Origin: Osedax fenrisi
Lineage: Eukaryota > Annelida > Polychaeta > Sabellida > Siboglinidae
Length of the DNA stretch: 64,000 bases
Assembly: GCA_964019155.1 (NCBI GenBank)
Contig: OZ025245.1
Span: 31,279,045-31,343,044, forward strand
Reading direction: 5' to 3'
In this document: one piece after another, positions 25,402-36,849 of the stretch
Layout of the letters: each line of letters starts with the position of its first letter
Numbering within the stretch: position 1 is the first letter of the stretch
Position numbers and translations under genes: made by a program
The notes under the pieces: model-generated
Seen by the model: the letters and a program-made list of their open reading frames with translations, nothing else
What the model was told of the DNA's origin: nothing
Databases searched by the model: none

Positions 25402-25521
25402 CTACGAGTCTGCATCACCTGACAGAGGACAATTCTTACCAAATATGTGATTACAAACTAAACATATGACTAACTGAAAGCTTCTGTTACAGAGATGACA
25501 TTCTAGATATCCAGTGTTGCC
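25402..25521 (-). CDS. Candidate Cys-rich zinc-binding exon
   Basis: On the minus strand, after an AG at 25523-25522, a frame reads GNTGYLECHLCNRSFQLVIC and then LVCNHIFGKNCPLSGDADS before TAG at 25404-25402. The cysteine spacing C-x2-C-x8-C-x2-C-x7-C and the aromatic residue between pairs look like a small zinc-binding fold. No specific family can be named. No partner exon was identified, so it may be a decayed fragment. Confidence 0.35.
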   Translation of the reverse strand, partial: GNTGYLECHLCNRSFQLVICLVCNHIFGKNCPLSGDADS

Positions 25522-25837
25522 CTCTTGATTATCTATAATCGATTATTTAATGAGGCTATATCATCGGCTATATGATTATTTAATAGCCCGATATTGGCTG
25601 CTTACAATTAATCATGAAGAAGATTTACTAAATATCTGGCAAGTTAAATATCTCAGAGATTCTTATTCTTTGTTATTATTTCTACATTATAAATATACAA
25701 ATAAATAATTTTCTGAGTTCATAAAAATTATAATTTAATAATAATGAAAACATATATTTTATACTTGAGAATTCTTGTAATTAGGTGTAATATCTTCAAT
25801 GAACACCTACGGTTGAATTCAATAATACGATACCAAC

Positions 25838-25987
25838 CTTTACATGCTTCTAGAATCTCTTCCAAACCACTCTCCAGAGAGGTTAACTCCTGTGTATGTT
25901 GTTTGCTCTGCGTTTGTATTAGGCGTCCATTAGTCGTTGCAGTTACTTATTCAGTTGGTGCATTTCTTGTAGGAGATCCTTGTTCTA
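25838..25987 (-). pseudogene. Decayed coiled-coil exon
   Basis: The minus strand reads NKDLLQEMHQLNK, stop, LQRLMDA, stop, then after a one-frame shift QTQSKQHTQELTSLESGLEE and ILEACK up to a GTTGGT donor at 25837-25836. Two stops and a frameshift inside one helical exon mark it as broken. It lies upstream, on the same strand, of 24591-24725 and the pseudogene 21637-22766, and probably belongs to the same former gene. Confidence 0.5.
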
Positions 25988-26236
25988 TGGGAGGACATCA
26001 TTCCATATTTATATCATCAAATAGAGTGAATTTCACATCATATATATTAAGTAAAAATACATTCTCTTAATGGATTAGTTATAAGACAGCAGGGTGATAG
26101 GACATAAGTATATATTTTTGTTAAATATTTATTAAAAAATTAATTAATTAAAATTAATTCCTCATTTGTGTCAGCTGATTATATGGTATATTATATATAT
26201 TGAGTTAAACCGCTTATACAACAACAAATATTGTTA

Positions 26237-26526
26237 TTTTTTTTTTTTTATTTGGTGGAGTCCTTTCATCCCATCCAGGAACTTAGATGAAGTTTTCACT
26301 TATAACCATATATGGCTCTAATATCCCTTCGAAGCCGCTCTCATGTTAAGGCATCCATGGTTTTAACGAGAACCGATCATTTATTTATACACAATTATAT
26401 AAGATCACTTCTAAATAATATTTTAAGACCCATTTTATAAAATTAATTAATGGTCCGGACGAGGGTCGAACGCGTGTCCTACTGCTTGTGTGTCTGACGC
26501 CTTAGCCACTGATCCACACAGGCAGT
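26237..26526 (-). mobile_element. tRNA-derived SINE, copy 2
   Basis: Minus-strand copy of the SINE at 20696-21004, beginning on the plus strand with a long T run (the tail). The A box has GATCAG for GCTCAG and the B-box region has GGTTCGA mutated toward GCGTTCGA, so its Pol III promoter is probably weakened. It sits inside the left coiled-coil locus and has no counterpart in the right arm. Confidence 0.92.
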
Positions 26527-26719
26527 TTTTATAAAACAATATTTGGCACGATTTTAATAGTCTATTTTAGCTGCTTCAAATTATTTATTTAGAACATTTA
26601 TTATATAGGACAAGTCAAAGATCTCTGATTTTTGTGAAATATAAGACTCATTTCAATGCCTGAAATGTACATATATTTATAGCTGTTAACATCAACACTT
26701 GTAGATTACGATGTTCGAT

Positions 26720-28270
26720 TAAATCATGCTATTAAGCTATAGGTCATGATATCTGGCTACTTTGTTGTTGTGAACGAGGCTTTACAATAACTAATCACTA
26801 TTATTACACACAAAGTTACGTGCTGCTAACCCTAATCCTGCCCTCTTGTATTTCAGTGTATGTATTTATCTTAGAGCTTGTTTAGTGATCTATCTTCTCC
26901 TTCTGCCCCTTGATGTTGTAGTGTTCACATGAGAGACCTGGTACGAAGACAAGCACAGGATCATCGCCCTATGTACGGGGTTAGGGTTCTATTGTTGCTG
27001 TAGGCTATGGTAATGATGATAACGGAACCTCTTGTCGGTGGATTGAGAGAGTTTTCTGATGTCCTGTTTGAGTTCAACTCTTTCCTATTCTAGACGTTCG
27101 ACCTATTCAAATATACGAGCACATTATTTTAAATAAGATTGTATTACATTAATCATATATAGGTATATATATACTATATGATGATGATGATGATGATAAT
27201 AGGATTTGGTTGGCACTTATCACAGGTATGACCACCCCTAGTAGGTTCACATAACAATACAATATAATGAATGACAACAAAAATACATAGATATAAAAGT
27301 GATTTCTGTAGGGGTGGAATATTATAGGAAAATCATGTTTTTGTGGAAATATCGGAGTGTAAGGAAGTCAATTGCGTCTTAGTGTTCGTAGGGAAGTCAA
27401 ATAAGGAGGAGAGAGAATAAATGTATTTATGAGCGAGTGAGAGGAGGCGTAGAATAAAGCATGTTTTAAGAGGAAATTAGTTAAATATACGTTGTTGAGA
27501 GTCTTAGTTGAATGATTAAAGAGATTCATGGAGAAAATGGTGCTTAATAAGCACTGCTTAGAGATGCAAGAAACTGCAGTTTAAGGGGGAAAGTAAAGTG
27601 TTTAGAAGGTGATAGAGTAAGGAGGTAATAGTAGTCAATACGAGAAGGTACGAGTGAATTTATGAGGATAGTGGTAAAAGTGTTAGTTAGGTCCTTTCTT
27701 ATGTGATGAATTTTGAGGATGTGATAATTGGCTGATTTATATATATTATACATGTGGGAATTGAGGGAATAGTCTGTATCTAAAGTAACACCATCATTTA
27801 GGACAGATGAGGATGGAGTGATAAAGTGAATGCCAATGACAACAGGAGGACAACAACAATAATAGTTTGATGTAATATTGAGGAGTGCAGATTTAGAAGA
27901 GTTAATAAGAAGGTTGTTCGAGAGAAGCCGTAATCTAATAGTTGAAGAACATTTACATAATTAGGAGTTATCTGATAGTACATTGGAGGAGTGGAACAAG
28001 AAGGAATAGAGTTCTCTAATTACAATGGGGTATATGTATTAATGGATAAGGGGGATATATATTGAGAATAGGAGAGGGCCGAGAACAGATCATAAGATCA
28101 GATATTGTAAAAATAGAAGGTATAGAGAATTCAGAAAAGTAATGAGATTGGTTTACTAATATAGATGCTCGGAATATAGCTACTTTGTAGGAGGGATGAA
28201 ATAGAATTGCAGGTGTATAGAATGTTATCAATAAAGTTATTAGAATATTCATAGCATAATTCATTTTTAG
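26720..28270. repeat. Inverted copy of 51665-53230
   Basis: Contains the exon block (26720-27110) and the 3' part of LINE relic B. It matches the right side inverted over about 1.55 kb. The exon part also matches 7725-8035 directly. The LINE had therefore inserted before this segment was duplicated. Confidence 0.9.
26882..27102 (-). pseudogene. Decayed copy of the two-exon coiled-coil end at 52860-53079
   Basis: Exon block 27102-27029 reads VERLE, TAG, ERVELKQDIRKLSQSTDKR. The stop replaces a Trp codon of the right copy, and the block is one base longer (74 against 73 bp), which puts the joining phase out. Exon block 26937-26882 still reads LSCEHYNIKGQKEKIDH and ends in TAA. Acceptors (AG at 27104-27103 and 26939-26938) and a donor (GT at 27028-27027) are kept. 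Confidence 0.6.
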
Positions 28271-29460
28271 AAAATTATGTATATGAGGAATATTAAGAGT
28301 CAGTGGAGGGGAGAGAGCTTAGGAGAAAGGGCAAATGGAACACGAGGATTGGATGTGAGATTATTTATTATACTAATATTAAAAGAAGACCTGGCTTTAT
28401 AGATTTGAGAAATTTATTTGTAAAACATGCGATATGAAGAAGATATTAGGAGGTTTTTAGAAGAGGGTGTACTGTGGAAGATATGTTCGAGCTTATCTAG
28501 TTTGTGTTTGAAAGAAACTAGTTCAGAGAAAAACCATAGAGAGTTTGAATTCACATTAATAGTTCTAGTTTTCCGAGTGGCAAATTTTTCGATCGAATAA
28601 GATTATTATCAAAGATTTTGCGAAGAAAGATATAACACTCACTATGCATGCAACGTAATTTACTAATACCCGATGCTGCTGCTAGCAGTAGTATCGAAAT
28701 CACTGAAATAGATGTAGGTTTGGCTCTGTTTGCATACAATAATGTTTTCATTGCTCTATTAAATTACATGCAATATAAATTAGCTTTTACTCACTAAATA
28801 TATACTTATAGTATTGAAAACCTACATATCATATTTTTTTGTTATATATTAGTAATGCACACTTAGTTTTCATAATATAAATATTAATTTAAAGCATATT
28901 ATTTAACATTTTAAAAGTGTATAGTTAAATACGAATTTACATTATAAACAACACATATATGTTCCTAAAAGTAACCCGCTATAGGTGGCACTGGGGTATT
29001 TTGTATACAAATTCAAATTACACGATTTTCGCGTAAGTGTTATATCTTTCCTTAGAAAAATCTTTGGTATTATTGAGTGAATCAATGGAACAACACTGTG
29101 AAAGGAGGAGTGATTTAAGTTCCGAAGCAAAATAATCATAGTCATATAATCTATAATTTCTGTAGGTAATGACTTTTTTTGCACAGAGATGGAGTGAAGA
29201 AGAATTAATCGATAAGTTATTAGAAAATGATCAGTGAATAAATCTGATTTATAACAATCAGTGATATACTTATAAATACTTGGGGATTTAAGAAAAATTA
29301 ATTAAGTAAATGATCAGCAATATGAGTAGGTTAAGTTAGAAATTGATGTAGGTAGAGAGTCAGTAAGATTTTTGAAAGTTTAATGGGGAAGTATATTTGA
29401 TGGTAGAGTATCAATGTACAAATGTATTATAAAAGGTGGTATAGTCTTGTTATGGATAAA
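27250..29460 (-). mobile_element. LINE relic B, split by a MITE
   Basis: Minus-strand pieces: 29220-29070 and 28600-28270 correspond to the endonuclease-RT linker of relic A. 28264-28016 follows. 27983-27798 is an out-of-frame reading of the segment before the RT C terminus. 27753-27544 reads ANYHILKIHHIRKDLTNT and LVPSRIDYYYLL, the conserved RT-thumb region of CR1/L2/Jockey-type LINEs. Stops and frameshifts throughout; no catalytic YADD-type core seen. A 459-bp MITE interrupts it at 28609-29067. Relic C (51670-52640) is an inverted copy of its 3' half. Confidence 0.85.
28609..29067. mobile_element. MITE with TA target-site duplication, copy 1
   Basis: The ends TCAAAGATTTTGCGAAGAAA and the reverse complement of the right end CCAAAGATTTTTCTAAGGAA form inverted repeats of about 33 bp, both leading into GATATAACACT. 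TA flanks each side (28607-28608 and 29068-29069). Uninterrupted LINE sequence in relic A (around 9300-9315) gives the empty-site comparison. TA duplication suggests a Tc1/mariner-mobilised element. A second, more diverged copy lies inverted at 42169-42624. Confidence 0.88.
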
Positions 29461-29499
29461 TTAACATAATAGTAAAGTTAAAGGTTAATGAGAGAATAA

Positions 29500-29745
29500 A
29501 TACTAACATATCTGCGAACTTTACAAAGATCTTTCTCCACAGTCTCCGCCATCAGGATGTACTGATGATAGGGTGATGAGAGGTGAGGTGTAACATCTGA
29601 GGGTGAGGGGTATTGTGGAGAGGAGAGAGTGGATGTATGAGGATTTGGCAGTGGGAGAGGGGGATGGTGAGCAGGAGGAGTATGAGGAGTTGGAGGATCA
29701 GAAATGAGGATTAGGTTAGAGGAAAGGAGGATGAGATAATGCGTA
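29500..29745. other. GC-richer segment upstream of LINE relic B, no gene resolved
   Basis: G-rich on the plus strand (repeats of GAGGTGAG and GGAGGATGAG types). No frame with splice sites was convincing. It lies between the LINE and the decayed exon at 29747-29883. Confidence 0.4.
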
Positions 29746-29746
29746 C

Positions 29747-29883
29747 CCTTTCACTGATGATGATGCATCCTCCTGTAGTTGTCATACGCTGACCTTGACA
29801 TCTGGTTACAGGACAGAAGCTTGATGTTCAGCCACATCTAGTTCATGACCTAGACCTCCACTGCTGGGGGACTGCTGTTCTGC
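29747..29883 (-). pseudogene. Decayed exon of the coiled-coil locus
   Basis: After a CCAG acceptor (AG at 29885-29884) the minus strand reads AEQQSPSSGGLGHELDVAEH, then ASVL, stop, DVKVSV, stop, QLQEDASSSVK, with a GTAC donor at 29746-29745. Two in-frame stops in an otherwise exon-like segment of balanced composition. It is on the same strand as the decayed exons at 25838-27102. Confidence 0.5.
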
Positions 29884-30219
29884 CTGGTACGAGGGGGTAC
29901 GTGAGAGTGGTGCAATGCTGTACTATAGTACATAGCCTCTAGGCTGTGTTGTGAGGTGAGGTGAACAGATCACAGCAGTCTTAAGTGAAGTCGCTCCAGT
30001 TAATATTATAATCATAATTAAATATGTGAAAACTATTTAATAACAAAATTAAATAATGTGTTCTATTATTTCTAAATAGCTTCACAACTTTAATTATTTA
30101 ACTTTAATGTTTTCTATTGTTGTTGTCTAGTAATAACAATAGCCCCAACAAACATATATTATTGTATATAAATATTCATATATACTGGTGCAGTTAGTGA
30201 TAGTGATAGTCTGTTGAAT

Positions 30220-30356
30220 ATTCAAATCTTACTTTATAGGAAAGTCTCTATTGAGTTTTTAGAAGATATTGAATTTTTCATATGTGTATCTACATAGATA
30301 AAAAAAACTAAATTATCTTTAATTTTAAAAAGTGTGAGTTAGTGGAAGTTAACTGT

Positions 30357-30395
<39 letters not shown>

Positions 30396-30480
30396 GGTAT
30401 GAGATATTGTATTAAAAAATATATCCTGAACTATTATTATTTTATAATAAAATATCCTGCGCTTTTCTCATTCTAATAAG
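30220..30480. repeat. Inner inverted-repeat block 1, left
   Basis: Matches 43640-43890 inverted; shared anchors include AGAAGATATTGAAT, GTGTATCTAC and CTTTTCTCATTCTAATAAG. Contains an (AT)n run at about 30365-30392. Moderately diverged. Confidence 0.85.
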
Positions 30481-31310
30481 ATGTATTAAAACTATGTAAT
30501 GTACAGGGATGGGTAGTGATGGATATATATAACATCTACTTATATAATAAAGATCAAATGATCATTGTGTTAGTAGAGGTTAAAGTAAAAAATACCATGC
30601 TATATTGATAACTTAGAACTTCAGTCTGTATTATACACCCTATATCAGCCTGTAATTATAGCCGTTCACACACAGACTGCCAGGTTTTGATATTAGAGGT
30701 AATCTTGCTATTTAGGGCTGTATTATTTAGTGTGAAATAACATAATGCTATTTGTTATTGTTAGTATATTTACAATATATTCACATGATATTAAAATATA
30801 CAATATATAAATAAATAAAATTCTTCTCACACATTAGATTTAATAGTTGCATAATTCTGATTATATACAATATTAAGATTATAATGTAGTATATAAAATG
30901 ATTATTTAATAATGCTTTATCAATGATTAGTACAAGAATAAATGTATATTAATTGTTATTTTTTGAAAAAATAAATGTAATTAATTATAAAAAATTGTAT
31001 ATTGATTAATTACTATTGAATTTCACTTTATTCTAGGATATTGATAGTGACTATTTTTGTTAAGGAATCACCTCTATATTAATATATAAAAGATTTTATT
31101 TATTTTAAATATTAAGTATATAATAGGGATACAGTTACTGTTACATTTGAAATATTTAATAGATTATTATAAAAATTGTATTATATGATATTAGTGAATT
31201 ACATTTAAATAAATTATAAATTGAATTTATCTTGAAATATCATAAAAAGTATATTTTATGACATACCAATTATACAATTTAAAAAATATGTATTTATTTT
31301 TTATTATAAT
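30480..31310. other. AT-rich stretch, no gene recognised
   Basis: Scattered short frames only; nothing with splice-site or family support. Confidence 0.5.
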
Positions 31311-31800
31311 GACATAACCTTATTATTTTGCCATCTGGTTTGATATTGACTTGATATACTTTTGTTGACACTCTCACCATGTAAAATAATAAATAAATTA
31401 TTAATTCATTTAATATTAGATATATTAATTAATTACCTTTCTATTTCACAATGTTTTTGATATTGACTTGATCTACTTTTGTTGACCATGTAAATTTATA
31501 AATAATTGATTAATATATTTAAAATATTATATATATTAATTAAAAACCTTTGTAGTAACCACCCCATTTTGTTTGATATTGACTTGATCCACTTTTCTAG
31601 AAACACTCACCATGTAAATTAATTAATTAATTAAAACTTAATTTAAAATATAAATGTATTAAATATTAATAACCTTTGCAATATCTTAAATTTGATTTGT
31701 TCAACTTTTGTTGATAGCTCACTATAAAGATAAATGTATTATCAATGTATTTTAAATATTAAATATGTTAATAGTTTACCTTTATATTCCACTATATGTT
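31310..31800. repeat. Tandem repeat, unit about 115-120 bp
   Basis: The phrase TTTGATATTGACTTGAT followed by ACTTTTGTTGA and ACCATGTAAA recurs starting near 31316, 31434, 31549 and 31669, with a degenerate fifth start near 31788. Copies are diverged. The minus strand shows short open pieces in each unit but no consistent frame. Confidence 0.88.
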
Positions 31801-32144
31801 TTAATATAACTGTACACTATACATAACTAATATATCAATATAATTTTATATTACTTATATTTATTTATAATAATCAATACAATAATAAGCAAGTTATATA
31901 ATAGGTGTATTATGGAACAATTACTTATTAATGACTATTAGTATTTATAGTGAACACATTTTTCTTATATTTACATGTAACTATCTATTTATAGAACAGA
32001 CTTGCTTCCCCCATTAATTAATAGAAATCATCATTAAGTTGATGGTACTTATTTTATTTTAATACAAAGTAAGTAATGTATCACAATTTCACTAGTAGTT
32101 TTTACATAGTATATGACTCTTTATTGCTCAAATCTAAAGCATGA

Positions 32145-32312
32145 TGCAGTCTCAGTCTCAGTCTCAGTCTCAGTTACCTAAAGTTTCAACTCGACTCGGG
32201 CTCGTTTTGTTAGAGTCTCGGCTCGGCTTGGGCTCGTTTTTTTTCCGAAAATGAAAGTCTCAGCTCGGCATCAAAAGCTCGGCATCATTTACATCCCTAA
32301 TATATATATATA
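32145..32312. repeat. TCTCAG short tandem repeat and CTCGGCTCG-rich patch
   Basis: Four TCTCAG units are followed by a patch rich in CTCGG and GGGCTCG, ending ATTTACATCCCTAATA. The reverse complement begins TAGGGATGTAAATGATGCCGAG, which resembles ends of hAT-type elements; a similar TAGTGATGGGAATTTTCAC can be read at about 45965-45990. No second terminus was found, so this remains a possible transposon end. Confidence 0.4.
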
Positions 32313-33480
32313 TGTTAAATATATAAGTAAAATATATATTTAAATATTATATACTCTATATAATATGTATATTTATATAAATATAATTAATATATATATG
32401 CTTTTATAGGCTTACTCGAAATGTAATGCAGCTAAAAAAAACCTGTAAAAGTAAAAATAAACCCAACCAAACCAAACTAAACCAAACCAGTGAAAATTCA
32501 AAATTAAATCATAATATCATTATTTTATTAAATATATTTATATATATACACGTGATATTTTATCTTATTTATTTAGATAATATAGATACTAAACGAAAAA
32601 CTATTAGTAAAATTGTCATAAATTAAATAGATTATTACTAAGACATACATCTTATTTTTAATATAGATTAGGTTAATTTTAGAGTTTTTAATATCAAGAT
32701 TAATTAGATCTATATATTGTGATATATCATTTGCCAAGTTAATTAAAAATAGTAAATATTCAGTGACCAGTAACTATTTTTACAAGACCACCTATTTTCA
32801 CCTATGTATTTACATTTAAATGTTTATACATATAAAACAAGAGTCACACATGCAAATAAAATAACTATAACATTTTTAATTATAATTATATATTTTAACT
32901 ATTATATAATCAAATTAGTGAGTATAAATAAAATTCCAAAATAACTATATAATAAACTATATATATAATATTAAATAATCGAATAAATTCAAAAACTAAT
33001 TTTAAATAAATAATTATAATTATATTATAATAAAACAATATAAAACAGATATTATTTAGAATGACAATATTAATTAAATAGAAACAAAAATTAAATTAAA
33101 AGATAAAATATATGAATAGAATACAATTGACAAATATGAATGAATATATATTTTATAACTAAATATATCTATAATATTTGTTACAAAGATGGACATCATT
33201 GAAATATAATGATATATACCACTGAAAAGTATGTATTTCGGAGTACAAAAGTTACAATTTCAGAAATAGAAAATATATGTCCTGAGCTTGATTATATATA
33301 GTTAAATTTACTTTATAATGATGTGTTCACATATAATATCTTACTTTTAAATACATTCAAAAAGATCTCAAATTACATAAGTTTATTATTTAAATTTTAT
33401 ATAATAAATTAAGTATTTATAATGAACATTTATAAATGGCAATTAATTATTATTATTATTATTATAATGTTTGTTAAAGG
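32313..33480. other. AT-rich stretch, no gene recognised
   Basis: Almost pure A/T with short runs; the frame at 32426-32626 has no family or splice support. Confidence 0.5.
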
Positions 33481-33835
33481 GGTACATAGTTCACACACTT
33501 GCTATAGCAGTATACTACAGTATATTACCATAGCGAAGGTAATGCAAGGGCTTTGCTACTAATATACTTACAGGTTGGTAAATAATTGTAATATTGCCAA
33601 CATTTCATATCTTTATAAACTATAAATATAGTTATATTCATGTACAGAAAGAATTGTATTATATTAGAATAATCACATTGTGAGAACGAGTAGACAATAA
33701 ATCATTATATATATTTACATAGTCAAGTATAATTATTATGAATATATAACATGTATGTATATTCATGTGTAATAACCAATTATAACCCACATATAAATAA
33801 TGTATACATTATTCACAGACATCTAAAATCTAACC

Positions 33836-34215
33836 TTTAGGTTGGTTTAGCCTCAGAAGCAGTGATGCAACCATAACTAATTAGTATTAATACTGTATAC
33901 GTAATATTGCGTAACGAAGTGACATGTTAAATGAGGGTAGATGTTGTCAGAGCGACTGGTAACTATTTAATGAACTCTCTATTATACCTACTGATAATAA
34001 CACACGTAATTATATTTCTGGAGGGGTGTGAATTAATACGCGGGTAATTAATCCGCGAGAAAGTAGATCTCGATAAAATGTATGTATTATATATACAAGG
34101 ACATATCCTTGACATATCTTTATAATACGAATTACAATATATACGTTTACGAATATCGTAATGTTATTCGTGATAAAACTTATGTAGGTTTAATCGTTAC
34201 AACATGTAATATACC
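33836..34215. repeat. Inner inverted-repeat block 2, left
   Basis: Matches 40595-41020 inverted; anchors include GGTTGGTTTAGCCTC, GTGATGCAACC, GGGGTGTGAATTAATACGC, CAAGGACATATCCTTGACAT and AACATTACGAT. Diverged, with indels. Confidence 0.88.
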
Positions 34216-34317
34216 TAGGGGAGTGTATACTAATATAACAATACATTGATAGATAACAATTGAATACATGTATACATATATATATATACGTGATATATTA
34301 CACCCGTATGTTACTAT

Positions 34318-34320
<3 letters not shown>

Positions 34321-34411
<91 letters not shown>
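34321..34411. repeat. Compound (AT)n(GT)n microsatellite
   Basis: An AT run of about 55 bp passes directly into a GT run of about 33 bp. Confidence 0.97.
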
Positions 34412-34415
<4 letters not shown>

Positions 34416-34997
34416 AGTTTGTGTATTTACAGTGAAAGCTAGCTGTATAATATAGTTAACTACTTTGAGAATCACGCTGCGAATATTTACTATATTTATT
34501 AATAGTCATATATTTACAATATTGTGTAGAATTCTGGGAATTTCCCAGTAAACAAAGTGAACAAAAATATGTTTTTTAAATGTTTTTAGAATTATACAAA
34601 AGATAAAAGATAAACTTTGTTATATTGCTAAATTTCATTTTAAATTATACAAAAAATTACAAAAAAAATATTAAAAAATTAAATTTTGTTTTTTTAAAAT
34701 TAATTTTTTTTAAATTATAAATGTTTTTATTATATGATTTTGAACACTTGTATAATATTGCAATTGTGATCGCTATGGAGTCTATTACAAAGGATCGATG
34801 ATCGTGATGACGTCATCACTGACCATCACTATTGCTCACAATACCTACTATATAATACTGTCATTAGGATATGATAATACTCGATTTAAAAAGCATATTA
34901 TAATATATTTAAACTAATAAAGCATATTTATATATAAACGTAAACCAACGTATCATGTTATATCTGTCGCATTCACACATATCGTCAAAGGCAGGAT

Positions 34998-35147
34998 TAC
35001 TAACATCGATAGTGCGATAGTTATCTCGCACCTCAATGGTCAATACGTCGTACAATGTATAGTATTGTATTGACCGTTGTGGTGTGAGATAAATGTTACA
35101 CTATCCTACACTATCACTATTGCACTATATATGTTAGTAATTATTCC
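34998..35147. mobile_element. Short hairpin element (MITE-like or fold-back)
   Basis: TTACTAACATCGATAGTGCG and the following TATCTCGCACCTCAATGGTC are mirrored by GACCGTTGTGGTGTGAGATA and TATTGCACTATATATGTTAG. The arms are about 60-65 bp with a short AT-rich loop near 35065. No coding capacity and no clear target-site duplication. Confidence 0.65.
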
Positions 35148-35159
35148 TTTATGCAGTGC

Positions 35160-36336
35160 CGTATTTCTATAGATTTATATTTTACTTTGTAACTATCATT
35201 TATACTTATATATATCTATTGATATAACTATTTTGAATTTATTTTTGATTTATAAAATCAATTATGTATAGCTTGTATATTGCGAGTAGGTATAATTTGA
35301 ATTTTATATTTATGTATTTATATATATATATATATATTATTTTTATTTAATATACAATATATGATATGTACATATGCATGTAGGTATATATACCTACCTG
35401 TATATTATAGTGCTTATACATATGTATAAACGTATTTATACATACATGTTTATTTGTATTTGTATATATGTAGGAGAACGTATTATTGTATATTATGCAA
35501 TATATTAAAATAAATTAAAAAAAAAGTGAATAAACATATTTACCTTAACGATTTTCTAAAGAATGTAATAAACTTTAATGTAATATATCTATAGTATGTA
35601 TTTTATTTAGGTGAACTATAAATCTATGATTATATAAATGTATTTAATTTTATCTTTGCTTTGGTATTTATATATATATATATATATATAAATTCAATCA
35701 ATAAATATTAAATGAAAAGAAAAACATTCAATCAATATATATAGATTGGTGTGTATACACCATAGAGCTAGAAAGAAAGTTTATCTCTAGCCCTGTGGTA
35801 TACACAATGTGTATTACACATGTTTATATATAATATATACTATATACATATGTGTGTACTATTAGTAATATAATGCATTAACATAAATCCAATTCTAAAT
35901 ACATTATTAGGAAGTGATATATAAAGATATGTATAATATGTATAAAGATATCCATAATACAAATAATAATACCAATAAGAATGTATTGTATGGAAATGTG
36001 ATTATTTATTAGTATTGTAGTATGTTATGATATGTAATAGTTCTCCTCCATATTAAGTAGATATCCCGTGACTCACCGATAATGTTACTACATCGCGGTG
36101 ACTCATACTCGTGTATAGATATACCTAAGCAACAGTACACTAGCGCTGTATACGGGTGATACGCAATCGTACACAATAGTATTAATACAAGTATTCAGGT
36201 CATCGTATCCTACATTACAATATGTTCTAGTGTCGTTATTATTTTAAATATACTTCTTCTCTATTTTACTGTCGCTATTACCCTAGAGCTATTATGTTTG
36301 ATAATTATATATATTAACACACTAACTATAATATTA

Positions 36337-36340
<4 letters not shown>
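35160..36340. other. AT-rich stretch, no gene recognised
   Basis: Contains an (AT)n run near 35320, one near 35672-35690 and a small hairpin at about 35753-35808 (GTGTATACACC and GGTATACAC with CTAGA in both arms). A more balanced patch at 36050-36230 shows no supported frame. Confidence 0.5.
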
Positions 36341-36342
<2 letters not shown>

Positions 36343-36386
<44 letters not shown>

Positions 36387-36555
36387 AGTGCATTACCAAT
36401 ACATCCCATAACCTCATATAACCTCATATAACCTCGTATAACCTATAACCTAGAGTTATAGGAGGTCTTGGCATTACACACTGTTCATTGTGTACACACA
36501 CCCATACACACATACACACACTAACACATACACACACACACATACACATATATAT
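36343..36555. repeat. Simple-repeat cluster
   Basis: An (AT)n run (36343-36382) is followed by three or four ATAACCTCAT/ATAACCTCGT units (about 36408-36440) and a CA-rich tract (36490-36555). Confidence 0.9.
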
Positions 36556-36710
36556 ACACAGGCAGACATAGAGAAAAAAACTGATCTGGCTTATCTTAAA
36601 ACACATATCCATTTACAAAAATCGAATTAGTATACCTACTGAAATACATCCTAAACTTCCTATATATATGTACATCAAATAATCAATTGAATTTAAAAAT
36701 AGAAATAACT

Positions 36711-36830
36711 AGTGGTCATCACATACTGTTAAAACACAATCTACCTAAGACTAACTTTCCATTTCACTGGAATAAACTCCACAGGATTATAACTAACGAA
36801 AAACACTTAAACAAATTTAAAACAACATAG
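36711..36830 (+). mobile_element. LINE ORF2 C-terminal fragment
   Basis: Plus-strand frame of 39 codons reading SGHHILLKHNLPKTNFPFHW and then NKLHRIITNEKHLNKFKTT before TAG at 36828-36830. The pattern F-x-x-x-WN-x-L followed by a short basic tail ending F-K is the typical C terminus of CR1/Jockey-type LINE reverse transcriptases. The family appears different from relics A-C and may be the same as the fragment at 48720-49436. Confidence 0.65.
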
Positions 36831-36849
36831 ATACTTACTTGAACTAACT

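Noticed and set aside
34260..34442. 60-codon frame of Tyr-Ile and Cys-Val repeats
   Set aside because: Translation of the (AT)n(GT)n microsatellite.
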